DNA from: Wenzhouxiangellaceae bacterium
GTDB lineage: Bacteria; Pseudomonadota; Gammaproteobacteria; Xanthomonadales; Wenzhouxiangellaceae
Direction of reading: 5' to 3'
DNA length: 32,200 bases
Assembly: GCA_007135395.1 (NCBI GenBank)
Contig: SLIZ01000114.1
Location: 1-32,200 of the forward strand
Shown: piece after piece, positions 1-7,307 of the stretch
Layout of the letters: every line of letters begins with the position of its first letter
How positions within the stretch are numbered: the first letter of the stretch is position 1
The notes under the pieces: model-generated
Seen by the model: the letters and a program-made list of their open reading frames with translations, nothing else
Database searches by the model: none
What the model was told of the DNA's origin: nothing
Position numbers and translations under genes: made by a program

Positions 1-2010
1 GGAATAATCGGCTGCGAGCAGGACGTAGCCCTTTTCGGCAATAAAGGCCTTGCGGATTCTTCGCCCCTCGGGTTTTCGAATGGGGATGTTCTGCAGGTTC
101 GGCTCAGTCGATGACAACCGTCCGGTGGCCGCGACCGCCTGGTGGTAGGAGGTATGGATGCGCCCGGTTTCCGGGTTGATGCGCCGGGGCAGGGTGTCGG
201 TATAGGTGCTCTTGAGCTTGGAAAGCCCCCGGTGTTCCAGGATCAGGCTGGGAAGCTCGTAATCCCGGGCCAGTTCCACCAGTACGTCTTCGGCGGTCGA
301 CGGCTGACCTTTCGGAGTCTTGCGCACCACTGGCAGCTCCAGCTTTTCAAACAGGATGGCCTGAAGCTGCTTCGGCGATCCCGGATTGAACGCTTCCCCG
401 GCGGCTTCGAAGGCCTGTTCCTGGAGACTTTCCATGCGTGAGCTCAGGTCCGCGCTTTGCCGGGACAGCTCGTCGGCATCGACTTTCACCCCGTGGCGCT
501 CCATCCGGGCCAGCACCGGAATCAGGGGAATTTCCAGTTCCTCGTAGATCTTTCGGGGCCCGTCCAGTTTCTTCAGCCGTGGCCAGAGCTTGTGATGCAG
601 GCAAAGGGTGACGTCGGTGTCCTCCCCGGCGTAGTCGGCAGCCGATTCCACCGGGACCTGGTCGAAGGTCAGCTGGTTCCGGCCCTTGCCTGCCACATCC
701 TGGAAGGACGTTGTCTGGCGGTTCAGGTAGCGGCCGGCCAGGGAGTCCAGGTCATGCCGGGTGGCCGTGGAGTTGTAGACGTAGGACTCGAGCATGGTGT
801 CGTGGGCGAATCCGGCCAGCTCGATGCCGGCCCGGAAAAGAACATTGAGATCGTATTTCAGGTGCTGACCCACCTTGGGGCGAGCCGGGTCGGTCAGCAC
901 CGGTGCCAGGGCCTTGAGGGCGCCGGACCGGTCGAATTCCGTGTCCTGGTCGGCGTGGGCCAGGGGCACGTACCAGGCCTTGCCCGGAACCAGGCTGAAG
1001 GCCAGGCCCACCGGTTCGGCTTCCATCGGGTTGATGCTGGTGGTTTCCGAATCCACGGCAATCAGCTCGGCGGCTTCCAGGACTGTGACCAGTTCATCGA
1101 GCTGGTCACGAGTGGTTACCGTCACCACCTCGAGCTCGCCGGCGGCATCTGTTTCCTGCCCGGAGACTTCCTTGAGCCAGGAAGAAAAACCGTGGGTCTT
1201 GAGCAGGGGAACGAGCTTTTCAGGATTGGCGGGGTTGACCTTCAATTCATCGACGCCGGTGTTGATGGCCACATCGTCCTTGAGGGCTACCAGGCGCCGG
1301 GACAGGGGAATCTGGTCCAGGGCGGCCTTCAGGTTATCTCCGACCTTGCCGCCGATGGAATCGGCGTTTTCCATGACTTCATCGAGACTTCCATGGGCAT
1401 TGAGCCATTTGGCGGCCGTCTTGGGGCCGACCTTTTCAACGCCGGGAATATTGTCCGAAGTATCCCCGGTCAGTGCCAGCAGGTCGGCAACCAGGGTCGG
1501 CGGGACGCCGAATTTTTCCTCCACTGCGGCGCTGTCGTAGCGCTTTTCCTGCATGGTGTCTTCCAGTGTTACCTGACTGCCCACCAGCTGGGCCAGATCC
1601 TTGTCGCCGGAAGAAATCAGAACATCAAAACCCTGCTTTCGGGCCTGGGCTGTCAGGGTGGCAATCACATCGTCGGCCTCCACACCGGGTTCGACGATCA
1701 GTGGCAGGCCCATGGCCAGGACCAGCTCGTGCAAGGGCCTGATCTGGCCGCGCAACTCGTCGGGCATGGGTGGCCGGTTGGCCTTGTAGTCCGGGTAGGC
1801 CTCGTGACGAAAATTCTTGCCCGGGGCGTCGAAGATCACGGCAGCATGGGTTGGCTGGTAGCTGTCGACCAGCCGCCGGAGCATGTTTGCTACCCCGAAC
1901 AGGGCACCGGTTGGTTCACCCTCTGCATTGGTCAGATTGGGAAGGGCGTGAAAGGCCCGATAGAGGTAGGAAGAGCCGTCAACAAGGTAGAGGGTGGGTT
2001 GGTCACTCAT
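1..2010 (-). CDS. polA: DNA polymerase I, N-terminal 670 residues (gene continues past the left edge)
   Basis: Repair and Okazaki-fragment polymerase. The protein starts MSDQPTLYLVDGSSYLYRAF, a typical PolA N-terminus. The 5' nuclease domain (about 1-290) shows GVEADDVIATL, SSGDKDLAQLV and LTGDTSDNIPGVEKVGPKTA. The 3'-5' proofreading domain carries all three Exo motifs: D320-S-E322, GQHLKYDLNVL, and YAGEDTDVTLCL. Proofreading is therefore probably active, unlike in many Bacillus-type and Thermus-type enzymes. The polymerase domain begins with TGRLSSTEPNLQNIPIR and runs off the window inside motif A (VLLAADYS), so the last third is not visible. The reading frame is open to base 1. It is divergent from the DUF2782 gene. 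The start is the first ATG, matching the family N-terminus. Confidence 0.98.
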   Translation of the reverse strand, partial: MSDQPTLYLVDGSSYLYRAFHALPNLTNAEGEPTGALFGVANMLRRLVDSYQPTHAAVIFDAPGKNFRHEAYPDYKANRPPMPDELRGQIRPLHELVLAMGLPLIVEPGVEADDVIATLTAQARKQGFDVLISSGDKDLAQLVGSQVTLEDTMQEKRYDSAAVEEKFGVPPTLVADLLALTGDTSDNIPGVEKVGPKTAAKWLNAHGSLDEVMENADSIGGKVGDNLKAALDQIPLSRRLVALKDDVAINTGVDELKVNPANPEKLVPLLKTHGFSSWLKEVSGQETDAAGELEVVTVTTRDQLDELVTVLEAAELIAVDSETTSINPMEAEPVGLAFSLVPGKAWYVPLAHADQDTEFDRSGALKALAPVLTDPARPKVGQHLKYDLNVLFRAGIELAGFAHDTMLESYVYNSTATRHDLDSLAGRYLNRQTTSFQDVAGKGRNQLTFDQVPVESAADYAGEDTDVTLCLHHKLWPRLKKLDGPRKIYEELEIPLIPVLARMERHGVKVDADELSRQSADLSSRMESLQEQAFEAAGEAFNPGSPKQLQAILFEKLELPVVRKTPKGQPSTAEDVLVELARDYELPSLILEHRGLSKLKSTYTDTLPRRINPETGRIHTSYHQAVAATGRLSSTEPNLQNIPIRKPEGRRIRKAFIAEKGYVLLAADYS

Positions 2011-2173
2011 GGGTCCGGATGCTCCAGTCGCGCTAGTCGATGATGATAGGCCATGTTGACCGGTTGGTGAGTGGCCGTTCGGCTACGACCATCGATCCGC
2101 GATCTGAGCTCATTGGTCTTCTTTCGGCTGTCCCGAAAAGGTTGATCAATACACGGGGCTCGGGGAATTCTGT

Positions 2174-2183
2174 CTGCTAGACT
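2174..2183 (+). promoter_or_regulatory. Candidate extended -10 promoter for the DUF2782 gene
   Basis: TG-C-TAGACT (TG at 2175-2176, hexamer 2178-2183) looks like an extended -10 element about 40 bp upstream of the ATG at 2224. There is no good -35 box at 16-18 bp. Weak call from sequence alone. Confidence 0.25.
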
Positions 2184-2223
2184 GGGGTCTCAGGCATTAT
2201 TGTGTGTTGACAGGGATATCGCC

Positions 2224-2568
2224 ATGATTCGCCCGGTTCTGATTGCGCTTTTGCTCCTGCCCCTCGGTCTTGCTGCCGATGAGCCGCCGGATGATCCGGC
2301 ACCGCCTCCGCCGCCCATTCCCGAACCCCAGCCACCCCAGGTCTGGGATCCGGACGAGGAAGGGGAACCGGAAGTCATCATTCGCCAGGACGGGGATCAG
2401 ACTATTGAGGAGTACCGCCGGGGCGGCAGGTTGTTCATGGTCCGTATTACGCCGGCCAGGGGTGAGCCGTACTACCTGATCGATACGACCGGTGACGGTG
2501 AACTGGATTTTCGCCACGATCACATGAACCCGGTCAAGCCTGCTCACTGGCGCGTGATCGAATGGTAG
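2224..2568 (+). CDS. DUF2782 family exported protein
   Basis: A 114-aa protein of unknown function. It has a signal peptide (MIRPVLIALLLLPLGLAADE), then a proline- and acid-rich linker (PPDDPAPPPPPIPEPQPP, about residues 21-38). The compact C-terminal domain contains IIRQDGDQTIEEYRRGGRLFM and ends in DTTGDGELDFRHDHMNPVKPAHWRVIEW-like residues, typical of DUF2782. From established knowledge, members often sit beside polA in pseudomonads and related gammaproteobacteria, as here. A TTG eight codons upstream is in frame, but the ATG at 2224 begins the signal peptide directly and is preceded by AGGGAT, so it is preferred. It probably acts in the periplasm; its role is not known. Confidence 0.85.
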   Translation: MIRPVLIALLLLPLGLAADEPPDDPAPPPPPIPEPQPPQVWDPDEEGEPEVIIRQDGDQTIEEYRRGGRLFMVRITPARGEPYYLIDTTGDGELDFRHDHMNPVKPAHWRVIEW

Positions 2569-2615
2569 TCCGCCGGGCGGGGCCATAAACGATCTCGCAG
2601 GATCGACGCGGGGGG

Positions 2616-3110
2616 CTATGCCGCCCCGGGGGTTGGGGAATCGGGTCTTGCCCCCACCTTTTGCTTCACCGCCGTAATTTCTCCCTGATCATCGAGCTCG
2701 AGCACAATGACCTTGCTGGCGTGAATCCGCCGCAAGTCCTCCATGCTGACCTTGAATCGCTCGCTGATCATTTCATTAGTAACCCGTTGCGATGGCTTGC
2801 GCCGGCTTCTTCCTGTGAATCGGATCTGGTTGTACCGGCTCCAGCCCACGATCACCAGCGCCGCCGCGGCAATGACGACCGCGTAGAGGGTCAGGGTGAT
2901 CAGGTAGCTTCGACCCGCCGGGTCGAGCATGTAGCGGCCAAACAGATCCGCGCCGAGCCACCAGGCAAGCAGGCTGAGCAGGGGCGCAAGCAGGTAAAGC
3001 CAGATGGCCCATGCAGCGACTGTCAGGGCCCGGTAGGCATTGCGCTGCCCCCGGGATTGTAGGTCCGGCCGAAAAATGATGTCCGGATGTTTCGGTGGAT
3101 GGTTGGTCAT
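2616..3110 (-). CDS. pgaD: PgaD, inner-membrane subunit of poly-GlcNAc synthase
   Basis: A 164-aa partner of PgaC in the inner-membrane poly-beta-1,6-N-acetylglucosamine synthase. Known PgaD proteins have two membrane helices and a short cytoplasmic tail, and in E. coli PgaD and PgaC together bind c-di-GMP. Here the helices lie at about 29-52 and 68-90, followed by the family signature SRYNQIRF (91-98). The C-terminal part matches the E. coli layout, ending in a short segment like VIVLELDDQGEITAVK. It is somewhat longer than E. coli PgaD (137 aa). The ATG at 3110 overlaps the pgaC stop by ATGA, which supports this start and translational coupling. An upstream in-frame extension to 3257 lies inside pgaC and is rejected. 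Confidence 0.88.
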   Translation of the reverse strand: MTNHPPKHPDIIFRPDLQSRGQRNAYRALTVAAWAIWLYLLAPLLSLLAWWLGADLFGRYMLDPAGRSYLITLTLYAVVIAAAALVIVGWSRYNQIRFTGRSRRKPSQRVTNEMISERFKVSMEDLRRIHASKVIVLELDDQGEITAVKQKVGARPDSPTPGAA

Positions 3111-4384
3111 GGCCGCACCCCCCGGTCCGGGCTGACCCAGACGGCGCGCTTTCCGGGTTTTTTGAGGAAAGCCCTTGGCAGGGCCACTACCGTGGTCAGC
3201 ATGCTGATCAACCAGAAGGCCAGCGGGTACCAGATAACCCAGAAGTAGATTCGCCAAAGTCCCTTTTCATACCGACTGTCGATGGTCAGGCTGACGGCAA
3301 ACTGGATCAGGCAGGTGATTCCCAGGATGACTCCGTTCCACTGGGGCAGCAGGGTCTCAACGGTCAAAGCCTGGGGCAGCGGTGCGATAAGTCCGGCGAA
3401 ATACAGCACTACGATGGCCAGCATGACATAGGCCCAAAGCACGCTCAGGACATACTCGAACAAAACGCCCCAGAGCCGTCGCCGGCGCCAGGTCAGGGTA
3501 TCCAGGGCATAGCGCCTGAGAACTTCGATGCCGCCCTGGGCCCAGCGCAAGCGCTGACTCCAGAGCCCCTTGAGGGTTTCCGGCATGAGAATCCAGCACA
3601 AGGCATTGGGTTCGTAGCGAACGTCCCAGTGGTCGGACTGCAGCAGCCAGGTCACATCGATGTCCTCGGTGACCATATCGGTATTCCAGTAGCGATTGCG
3701 GTGCAGTGCGGACTTGCGAAAACCGGCGACCACACCGGACACGGTAAACACCCGGCCGTAGATGCGCTGGGCACGCTTGATCAGACCGATGATGGAAGAG
3801 AACTCACCGACCTGCAGACGACCAAGCAGGGTGGAGCGGTTGCGGATGCGGGGGTTTCCGGTGACCGCGCCGACCCGGGTTCCGGAGGTCAGATGCCACA
3901 TCAACCACTGCACCGCAGCGGGATGCAGAATGGCATCGCCGTCAATACAGACCAGGTACTCGTTTTCCGAAGCCATGGCCCCCATCCGCAGGCCCATGGC
4001 CTTGCCCTGGTTGGTGGCAAAGTGAATCACACGGAGCTTGTCGTGGCGTTCGGTCAACTCGTCCAGGATTTGTGCCGTGTTGTCGGTGCTGCCATCGTTG
4101 ATGGCGATGACTTCATAGTTCGGGTAGGTCTGGTCCATCAACCATGCAACGGTCTCCCGCAGGTTTTCTCCTTCATTGAAGCACGGCAGCAGGACGGAGC
4201 AGGGCGGATAGGAATCCAGGGCCGGCGGTTTTTCCGGATCGGCGCTTTGCCGGCGCTCCCAGTGGAAGAAATACCAAAGCCCGCCAAGCATCCATACCCA
4301 GGCCATGAACAGTGGGTAGAAAAAGGCGAAGTTGAACATCCACGCAACCGGACCGGTGGTGGCACCCCATGCAAGCCAGTCCAT
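3107..4384 (-). CDS. pgaC: PgaC, poly-beta-1,6-GlcNAc synthase (GT2 glycosyltransferase)
   Basis: Processive family-2 glycosyltransferase that polymerises UDP-GlcNAc and passes the chain through the inner membrane. It has 425 residues against 441 in E. coli. An N-terminal membrane segment spans about 15-40. The catalytic domain shows CSVLLPCFNEGENL (62-75), INDGSTD with D97, the DGD metal-binding motif (148-150), the catalytic TED motif (239-241) and QRLRW (277-281). Three or four further membrane helices follow (about 305-335, 350-368 and 378-402). All signature residues are present, so the enzyme should be active. The start codon overlaps the pgaA stop codon (TGATG) and the stop overlaps the pgaD start (ATGA), a fully coupled three-gene unit. 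The gene order leaves no room for pgaB. Confidence 0.95.
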   Translation of the reverse strand: MDWLAWGATTGPVAWMFNFAFFYPLFMAWVWMLGGLWYFFHWERRQSADPEKPPALDSYPPCSVLLPCFNEGENLRETVAWLMDQTYPNYEVIAINDGSTDNTAQILDELTERHDKLRVIHFATNQGKAMGLRMGAMASENEYLVCIDGDAILHPAAVQWLMWHLTSGTRVGAVTGNPRIRNRSTLLGRLQVGEFSSIIGLIKRAQRIYGRVFTVSGVVAGFRKSALHRNRYWNTDMVTEDIDVTWLLQSDHWDVRYEPNALCWILMPETLKGLWSQRLRWAQGGIEVLRRYALDTLTWRRRRLWGVLFEYVLSVLWAYVMLAIVVLYFAGLIAPLPQALTVETLLPQWNGVILGITCLIQFAVSLTIDSRYEKGLWRIYFWVIWYPLAFWLISMLTTVVALPRAFLKKPGKRAVWVSPDRGVRP

Positions 4385-6411
4385 CAGAAACGTACCTCCA
4401 GGCCAATGCTCCCGTGGAGCCTTTGCTCCCGGTCACCATCGTAGACCCGGGTCGACAGACCGACCCCGTAATCCAGATGGAAATCGTTGCCCAGAGCCCA
4501 GCGGTGCCGGTAACCAAGGTCGCCGATGGCGCCGGTACCTGCCCCGTCCTGCCAGTAGGCCCCGGCCCCGGCCAGGAAGCGCTGGGTCAGGGAATTCGTG
4601 TAGTGACGCCAGGTAAGCCAGTCATGCTGGACGGTATAGCCCAGCGAGGCATCCCGGGATGGGTTGAAGTAGGGTCCGCCTTCCTGGCTGGCCCGGGAGC
4701 CATACAGGTCCAGCGACCCGGAAGTGATGTGGTGGGCCTGGCTGATCAGGCGGTGGTCGCTGCCCAGCAGGGCGGACCATCGGGTATTGCCATCGGAGAT
4801 TCCAACACGGGTCAGGGAACCCCGGATTCCCAGGGATTCATGGGCCTGCCAGCGAACCGCAACCTGTCCCTTGTCCCCGTCCAGGCCCTGCCCCCGGGCT
4901 CGTAATGGAACGTCCTGGGTAAAGCTCTCGTAGCGGGTGGCAAAGCTCCAGTGATCCCCGGAATGCCAGTCGTACCCGGCAGTCCATCCCGTTTCCGCGG
5001 TTCCCGTCCGGTTGCGGTGAATTTCAAGGTACCCATGGTGGCGACGGTCCCGCCAGCTGGCGCCCACACCGATGCGGTCGTAGTCCGCCTCGCCCTCGGG
5101 AAACCGGGCGTCGGCATAGCGGCTGGTAATCCAGGGCTGGAAGTGGTGGCCGATGACCGGTGCCGTCAGGCGGTTGTTCAAGGACCGGTCCCTGGAGCCC
5201 AGCGCCTGAAAGCCATCGCTGTCGCCGTACTCGGCCCGGCTGGACAGGTGCCAACGGTCCCGATTCTGCCAGTCCCGGTATTGGCGCTGGACATGCAGGT
5301 TTTCCGGATGATCGGCAAGCAGGGATTCCAGCATCGCCTCGGCCTGCGCCGGGCGCTGGAGTTCGGCCAGGGCGGCGGCACGGGCCAGCCGGGGACCAAC
5401 CGCCTCCGGTGCCTCGGCCACTACCGGGTCTATGATCTCAAGGGCCCGGTTGGGCCAGCCCCGCCAGCGGTAGACCGTCGACAGCTCCTGACGGATACGA
5501 AGGTGCTCCGGATGTGCTTCGGCAAGGGCTTCCAGCCGTTGCTGGGCTTTGTCGAGCCGATTGGCAAAGGCGTGCCCCATGGCGGCAACCAGTTCAGCTT
5601 CCACGCCGGAGGGTTGGCCCTTGTGCTCGGCAGCCAGGTTCTCGATTTCTTCCAAAGCTTCATTGAACCGCTCGGATTCGACCAGGGCGTAAAACAGGGC
5701 AATTCGCGCCTGGAAAGCGGTCGGATCTCCGGCCAGTACTTGCCGGTAAAGGGTCGTGGCTTGTTCAGGCTGGCGCAGGTAGAGGTGGGCATCGGCGGCA
5801 GACTGGATTACCCAGCTCGGCGGCTCGATGCCCTCGTCGATCAGGGCCTGGTACTCGGCCACGGTTTCTTCCATGCGTTCGCGCTGGCGCAGTGCCAGGA
5901 TGTAGTCGAACCGGGCCCGCCGGGTGGCCGGGCCGTCGGCGGGCAATTCCTCGAGCAGGCCTTCGAGCTCTTCCAGTGCCTGGTCAGTCGTTGCCTGGCG
6001 CCGGGGAATATCCTCCATGGGTTCTGCCTGGCGAATCCACTGGGCGGCCATGTCTCCCCGTAACTCGATGACCTGGTCTTCGTCCAGCTCGCCGCGAAAC
6101 CGTTCGAGCAACTCACGAGCCGCATCCGGCCCTTCCAGTACGGCCACTTCCAGAATCCGCTCCCGCAGGGCCTGGAAGTCCGAGGGGGCTGGCTCGGTGG
6201 CACTGGCTGACATCAGATAGCCGACCTGATCCAGCGATATGCCGGATGGCTCGGCTGCACCTGCGTCCACGATCGTGGAGCCGATCACCAGTGCTGAGGC
6301 CAGGAGAAGCAAAAAGGGTCGTGGCAACGGCCTGATTTCCCCCCCACCCTGATGTGCCGGCCTGGAGTGGCCTTGCGGCCGGCTGGCAGTGGTCGAGCCT
6401 GAATGAAACAT
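4384..6411 (-). CDS. pgaA: PgaA-like outer-membrane poly-GlcNAc porin with TPR domain
   Basis: A 675-aa protein expected to export poly-GlcNAc across the outer membrane. It has a long n-region followed by a hydrophobic signal segment (PFLLLLASALVIG, about 33-45). Alpha-helical TPR-like repeats fill about 75-390, for example AEYQALIDEG, ATTLYRQVLAGDP and ALEIIDPVVAEAP. In E. coli PgaA this part scaffolds the deacetylase PgaB in the periplasm. The C-terminal 280 residues are rich in alternating aromatic beta strands and end in EVRF, as an outer-membrane barrel does. It is shorter than E. coli PgaA (807 aa). The ATG at 6411 has an AAGGAAG ribosome site 8 bp upstream; a later TTG start would give a more usual signal peptide but has no better site. 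First gene of the pgaACD unit. Confidence 0.88.
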   Translation of the reverse strand: MFHSGSTTASRPQGHSRPAHQGGGEIRPLPRPFLLLLASALVIGSTIVDAGAAEPSGISLDQVGYLMSASATEPAPSDFQALRERILEVAVLEGPDAARELLERFRGELDEDQVIELRGDMAAQWIRQAEPMEDIPRRQATTDQALEELEGLLEELPADGPATRRARFDYILALRQRERMEETVAEYQALIDEGIEPPSWVIQSAADAHLYLRQPEQATTLYRQVLAGDPTAFQARIALFYALVESERFNEALEEIENLAAEHKGQPSGVEAELVAAMGHAFANRLDKAQQRLEALAEAHPEHLRIRQELSTVYRWRGWPNRALEIIDPVVAEAPEAVGPRLARAAALAELQRPAQAEAMLESLLADHPENLHVQRQYRDWQNRDRWHLSSRAEYGDSDGFQALGSRDRSLNNRLTAPVIGHHFQPWITSRYADARFPEGEADYDRIGVGASWRDRRHHGYLEIHRNRTGTAETGWTAGYDWHSGDHWSFATRYESFTQDVPLRARGQGLDGDKGQVAVRWQAHESLGIRGSLTRVGISDGNTRWSALLGSDHRLISQAHHITSGSLDLYGSRASQEGGPYFNPSRDASLGYTVQHDWLTWRHYTNSLTQRFLAGAGAYWQDGAGTGAIGDLGYRHRWALGNDFHLDYGVGLSTRVYDGDREQRLHGSIGLEVRF

Positions 6412-6424
6412 TCGTATGGCTTCC

Positions 6425-6443
6425 TTCGGCCGGTGAGGCCGAA
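6425..6443 (-). promoter_or_regulatory. Hairpin next to the pgaA ribosome-binding site
   Basis: TTCGGCC and GGCCGAA form a perfect 7-bp inverted repeat around a 5-nt loop. In the pgaA transcript the stem's 3' arm runs directly into the ribosome site (GGCCGAAGGAAG), about 14 nt before the start codon. The stem would partly compete with ribosome binding. The GGA in the ribosome site would suit a CsrA/RsmA-type repressor, which controls pgaA in E. coli, but GGA is not in the loop. Confidence 0.45.
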
Positions 6444-6480
6444 TCTACAAGTCACTACCCTGGGGAGATGTGTATCATCG

Positions 6481-6488
6481 CCCCCCCC
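6481..6488. repeat. Homopolymer tract (C8 on plus, G8 in the pgaA sense strand)
   Basis: Eight identical bases about 70 bp upstream of the pgaA start codon, in the promoter or untranslated leader. Runs like this can vary in length by slipped-strand mispairing. Confidence 0.6.
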
Positions 6489-6564
6489 TTTCTTGCCGCC
6501 GGCCATGGATTGCCGGTCGGGCTATGGTTTATCGAAACTGATGAACCAGTGATGATTGGATTCC

Positions 6565-6582
6565 GGAACTGGAATAAGTTCC
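6565..6582. repeat. Perfect inverted repeat between pgaA and uspA
   Basis: GGAACT and AGTTCC flank a 6-nt centre (GGAATA). Flanking CCGG/CCCGG extends the symmetry with one bulged base. It could be an operator for either divergent gene. No known regulator motif was recognised. Confidence 0.35.
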
Positions 6583-6678
6583 CGGCGCTGCTCGAATTTT
6601 GAAGTATCCGTATTGATGGCCGCTTATCCGGGCAGCCGGGGCCTTGCCAGCCAGGAGATTGATGTAGACTGATTCAGT

Positions 6679-6708
6679 TTGGCGTGTCCGGCGTGCCTTT
6701 CCTGGAAT
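6679..6708 (+). promoter_or_regulatory. Candidate sigma70 promoter of the first uspA gene
   Basis: TTGGCG (6679-6684), an 18-bp spacer, then TGGAAT (6703-6708). Each hexamer matches the consensus at four of six positions. The start codon lies about 58 bp downstream. Weak but the best pairing in this interval. Confidence 0.3.
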
Positions 6709-6765
6709 ACCTAAAAAAAGCTGCATATGGCACGATGGCGGCAGCGTTGTGATCAGGAAACAAGC

Positions 6766-7200
6766 ATGGAAGAAATCAGTGAAATCGTGGTTGCCGTGGA
6801 TGGTTCCGACAGCGCGTTGCGTGCTGCCCGGTTCGCCCACGGGCTATCCCGGGTGTCCGGCAGTCCCCTGACGTTGCTTTATGTCTTGCCGGCAAGTCCG
6901 ATGGATTCTGCCTGGGTGGCAGCCCTTACGGCGGATGAACTGGCCAGGGCCAGAGAGGAGGCCGGCAGGACAGTCATCCAGGGGGTTTGCGAAAAACTCG
7001 GCCTGACCGAATCCGATGTGGACGGGGTAATAGTATCGGGGGATCCGGCCGGTGAAATCATCGACTACCTGTCGGAAGGCTCCGGGCGCATGTGTGTGAT
7101 GGGCCGGCGGGGACGTTCCGGATTCGGCGCCCTGTTGCTCGGCAGTGTCAGCGACAAGGTGGTCCGCCATGCCCCGGGGGTGGTTACCCTGGTTAGTTGA
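6766..7200 (+). CDS. Universal stress protein, UspA family (first of a tandem pair)
   Basis: A 144-aa single-domain Usp. It starts with IVVAVDGSDSALRAARFA (D12 in the nucleotide-binding VAVDGS strand). It ends with the ATP-binding motif G113-RR-G116, nine residues, then G126-S127, which marks the ATP-binding type rather than the UspA type that lacks nucleotide. Such proteins support survival in stress, stationary phase or oxygen lack. The ATG at 6766 is chosen because AGGAAA lies just upstream; an in-frame ATG at 6727 has no ribosome site and adds residues not found in the family. The second copy, 107 bp downstream, has the same length and nearly the same C-terminus (MGRRGRS...LLLGSVSDKVVRHA), so the pair is a tandem duplication. 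Confidence 0.93.
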   Translation: MEEISEIVVAVDGSDSALRAARFAHGLSRVSGSPLTLLYVLPASPMDSAWVAALTADELARAREEAGRTVIQGVCEKLGLTESDVDGVIVSGDPAGEIIDYLSEGSGRMCVMGRRGRSGFGALLLGSVSDKVVRHAPGVVTLVS

Positions 7201-7210
7201 TTCACATCAA
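7197..7210 (+). promoter_or_regulatory. FNR/ANR box upstream of the second uspA
   Basis: TTGAT-TCAC-ATCAA is an exact match to the TTGAT-N4-ATCAA site bound by FNR, ANR and DNR oxygen or NO sensors. It overlaps the TGA stop of the first uspA. Its centre (7203.5) lies about 42 bp before the start point predicted from the -10 candidate at 7234-7239, the usual class II activator spacing. Confidence 0.75.
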
Positions 7211-7233
7211 GTCCATACATGCCCGCCAGGTGG

Positions 7234-7239
7234 CACAAT
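7234..7239 (+). promoter_or_regulatory. Candidate -10 element of the FNR-type promoter for the second uspA
   Basis: CACAAT, four of six matches to TATAAT. Transcription would start near 7245-7246, giving a leader of about 62 nt. There is no good -35 box, as expected for a promoter that needs an activator at -41.5. Confidence 0.45.
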
Positions 7240-7307
7240 GAAGTGACCGGCAAGACGCTTTCGGGTTAGCCCGGATCAGAATCAGGAAAAAAGGAGAGCA
7301 GATCATC

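Larger units (their letters stand above)
6412..6765. other. 354-bp divergent intergenic region between pgaA and the first uspA
   Basis: No convincing gene. It holds the pgaA leader with its hairpin (6425-6443) and an eight-base C/G run (6481-6488). It also holds a perfect 6-bp inverted repeat (6565-6582), a candidate uspA promoter (6679-6708), and a short GCTGC/GCAGC pairing at 6720-6745 just before the uspA ribosome site. Short open frames here lack ribosome sites and recognisable sequence. Confidence 0.6.

Noticed and set aside
457-2043. Long plus-strand open frame (528 codons) opposite polA
   Set aside because: The translation is low-complexity and matches no family; the minus strand encodes clear PolA in all domains. 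GC-rich coding DNA often leaves the opposite strand open. The same applies to 3095-4444, 4951-6063, 8516-9592, 13955-15076 and 24571-26025.
2142-2149. TTGATCAA palindrome upstream of polA/DUF2782 as an FNR site
   Set aside because: FNR/ANR half-sites need a 4-bp spacer; here there is none.
2200-2223. TTG start eight codons upstream for the DUF2782 gene
   Set aside because: The ATG at 2224 starts directly at the signal peptide and has a better ribosome site.
6469-6602. Short plus-strand frame (about 44 codons) in the pgaA/uspA gap
   Set aside because: The ribosome-like GGGGAG touches the ATG with no spacing and the peptide resembles nothing known.
6659-6672. TTGAT-GTAG-ACTGA before the first uspA as an FNR box
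   Set aside because: The left half is perfect but the right half matches ATCAA poorly.
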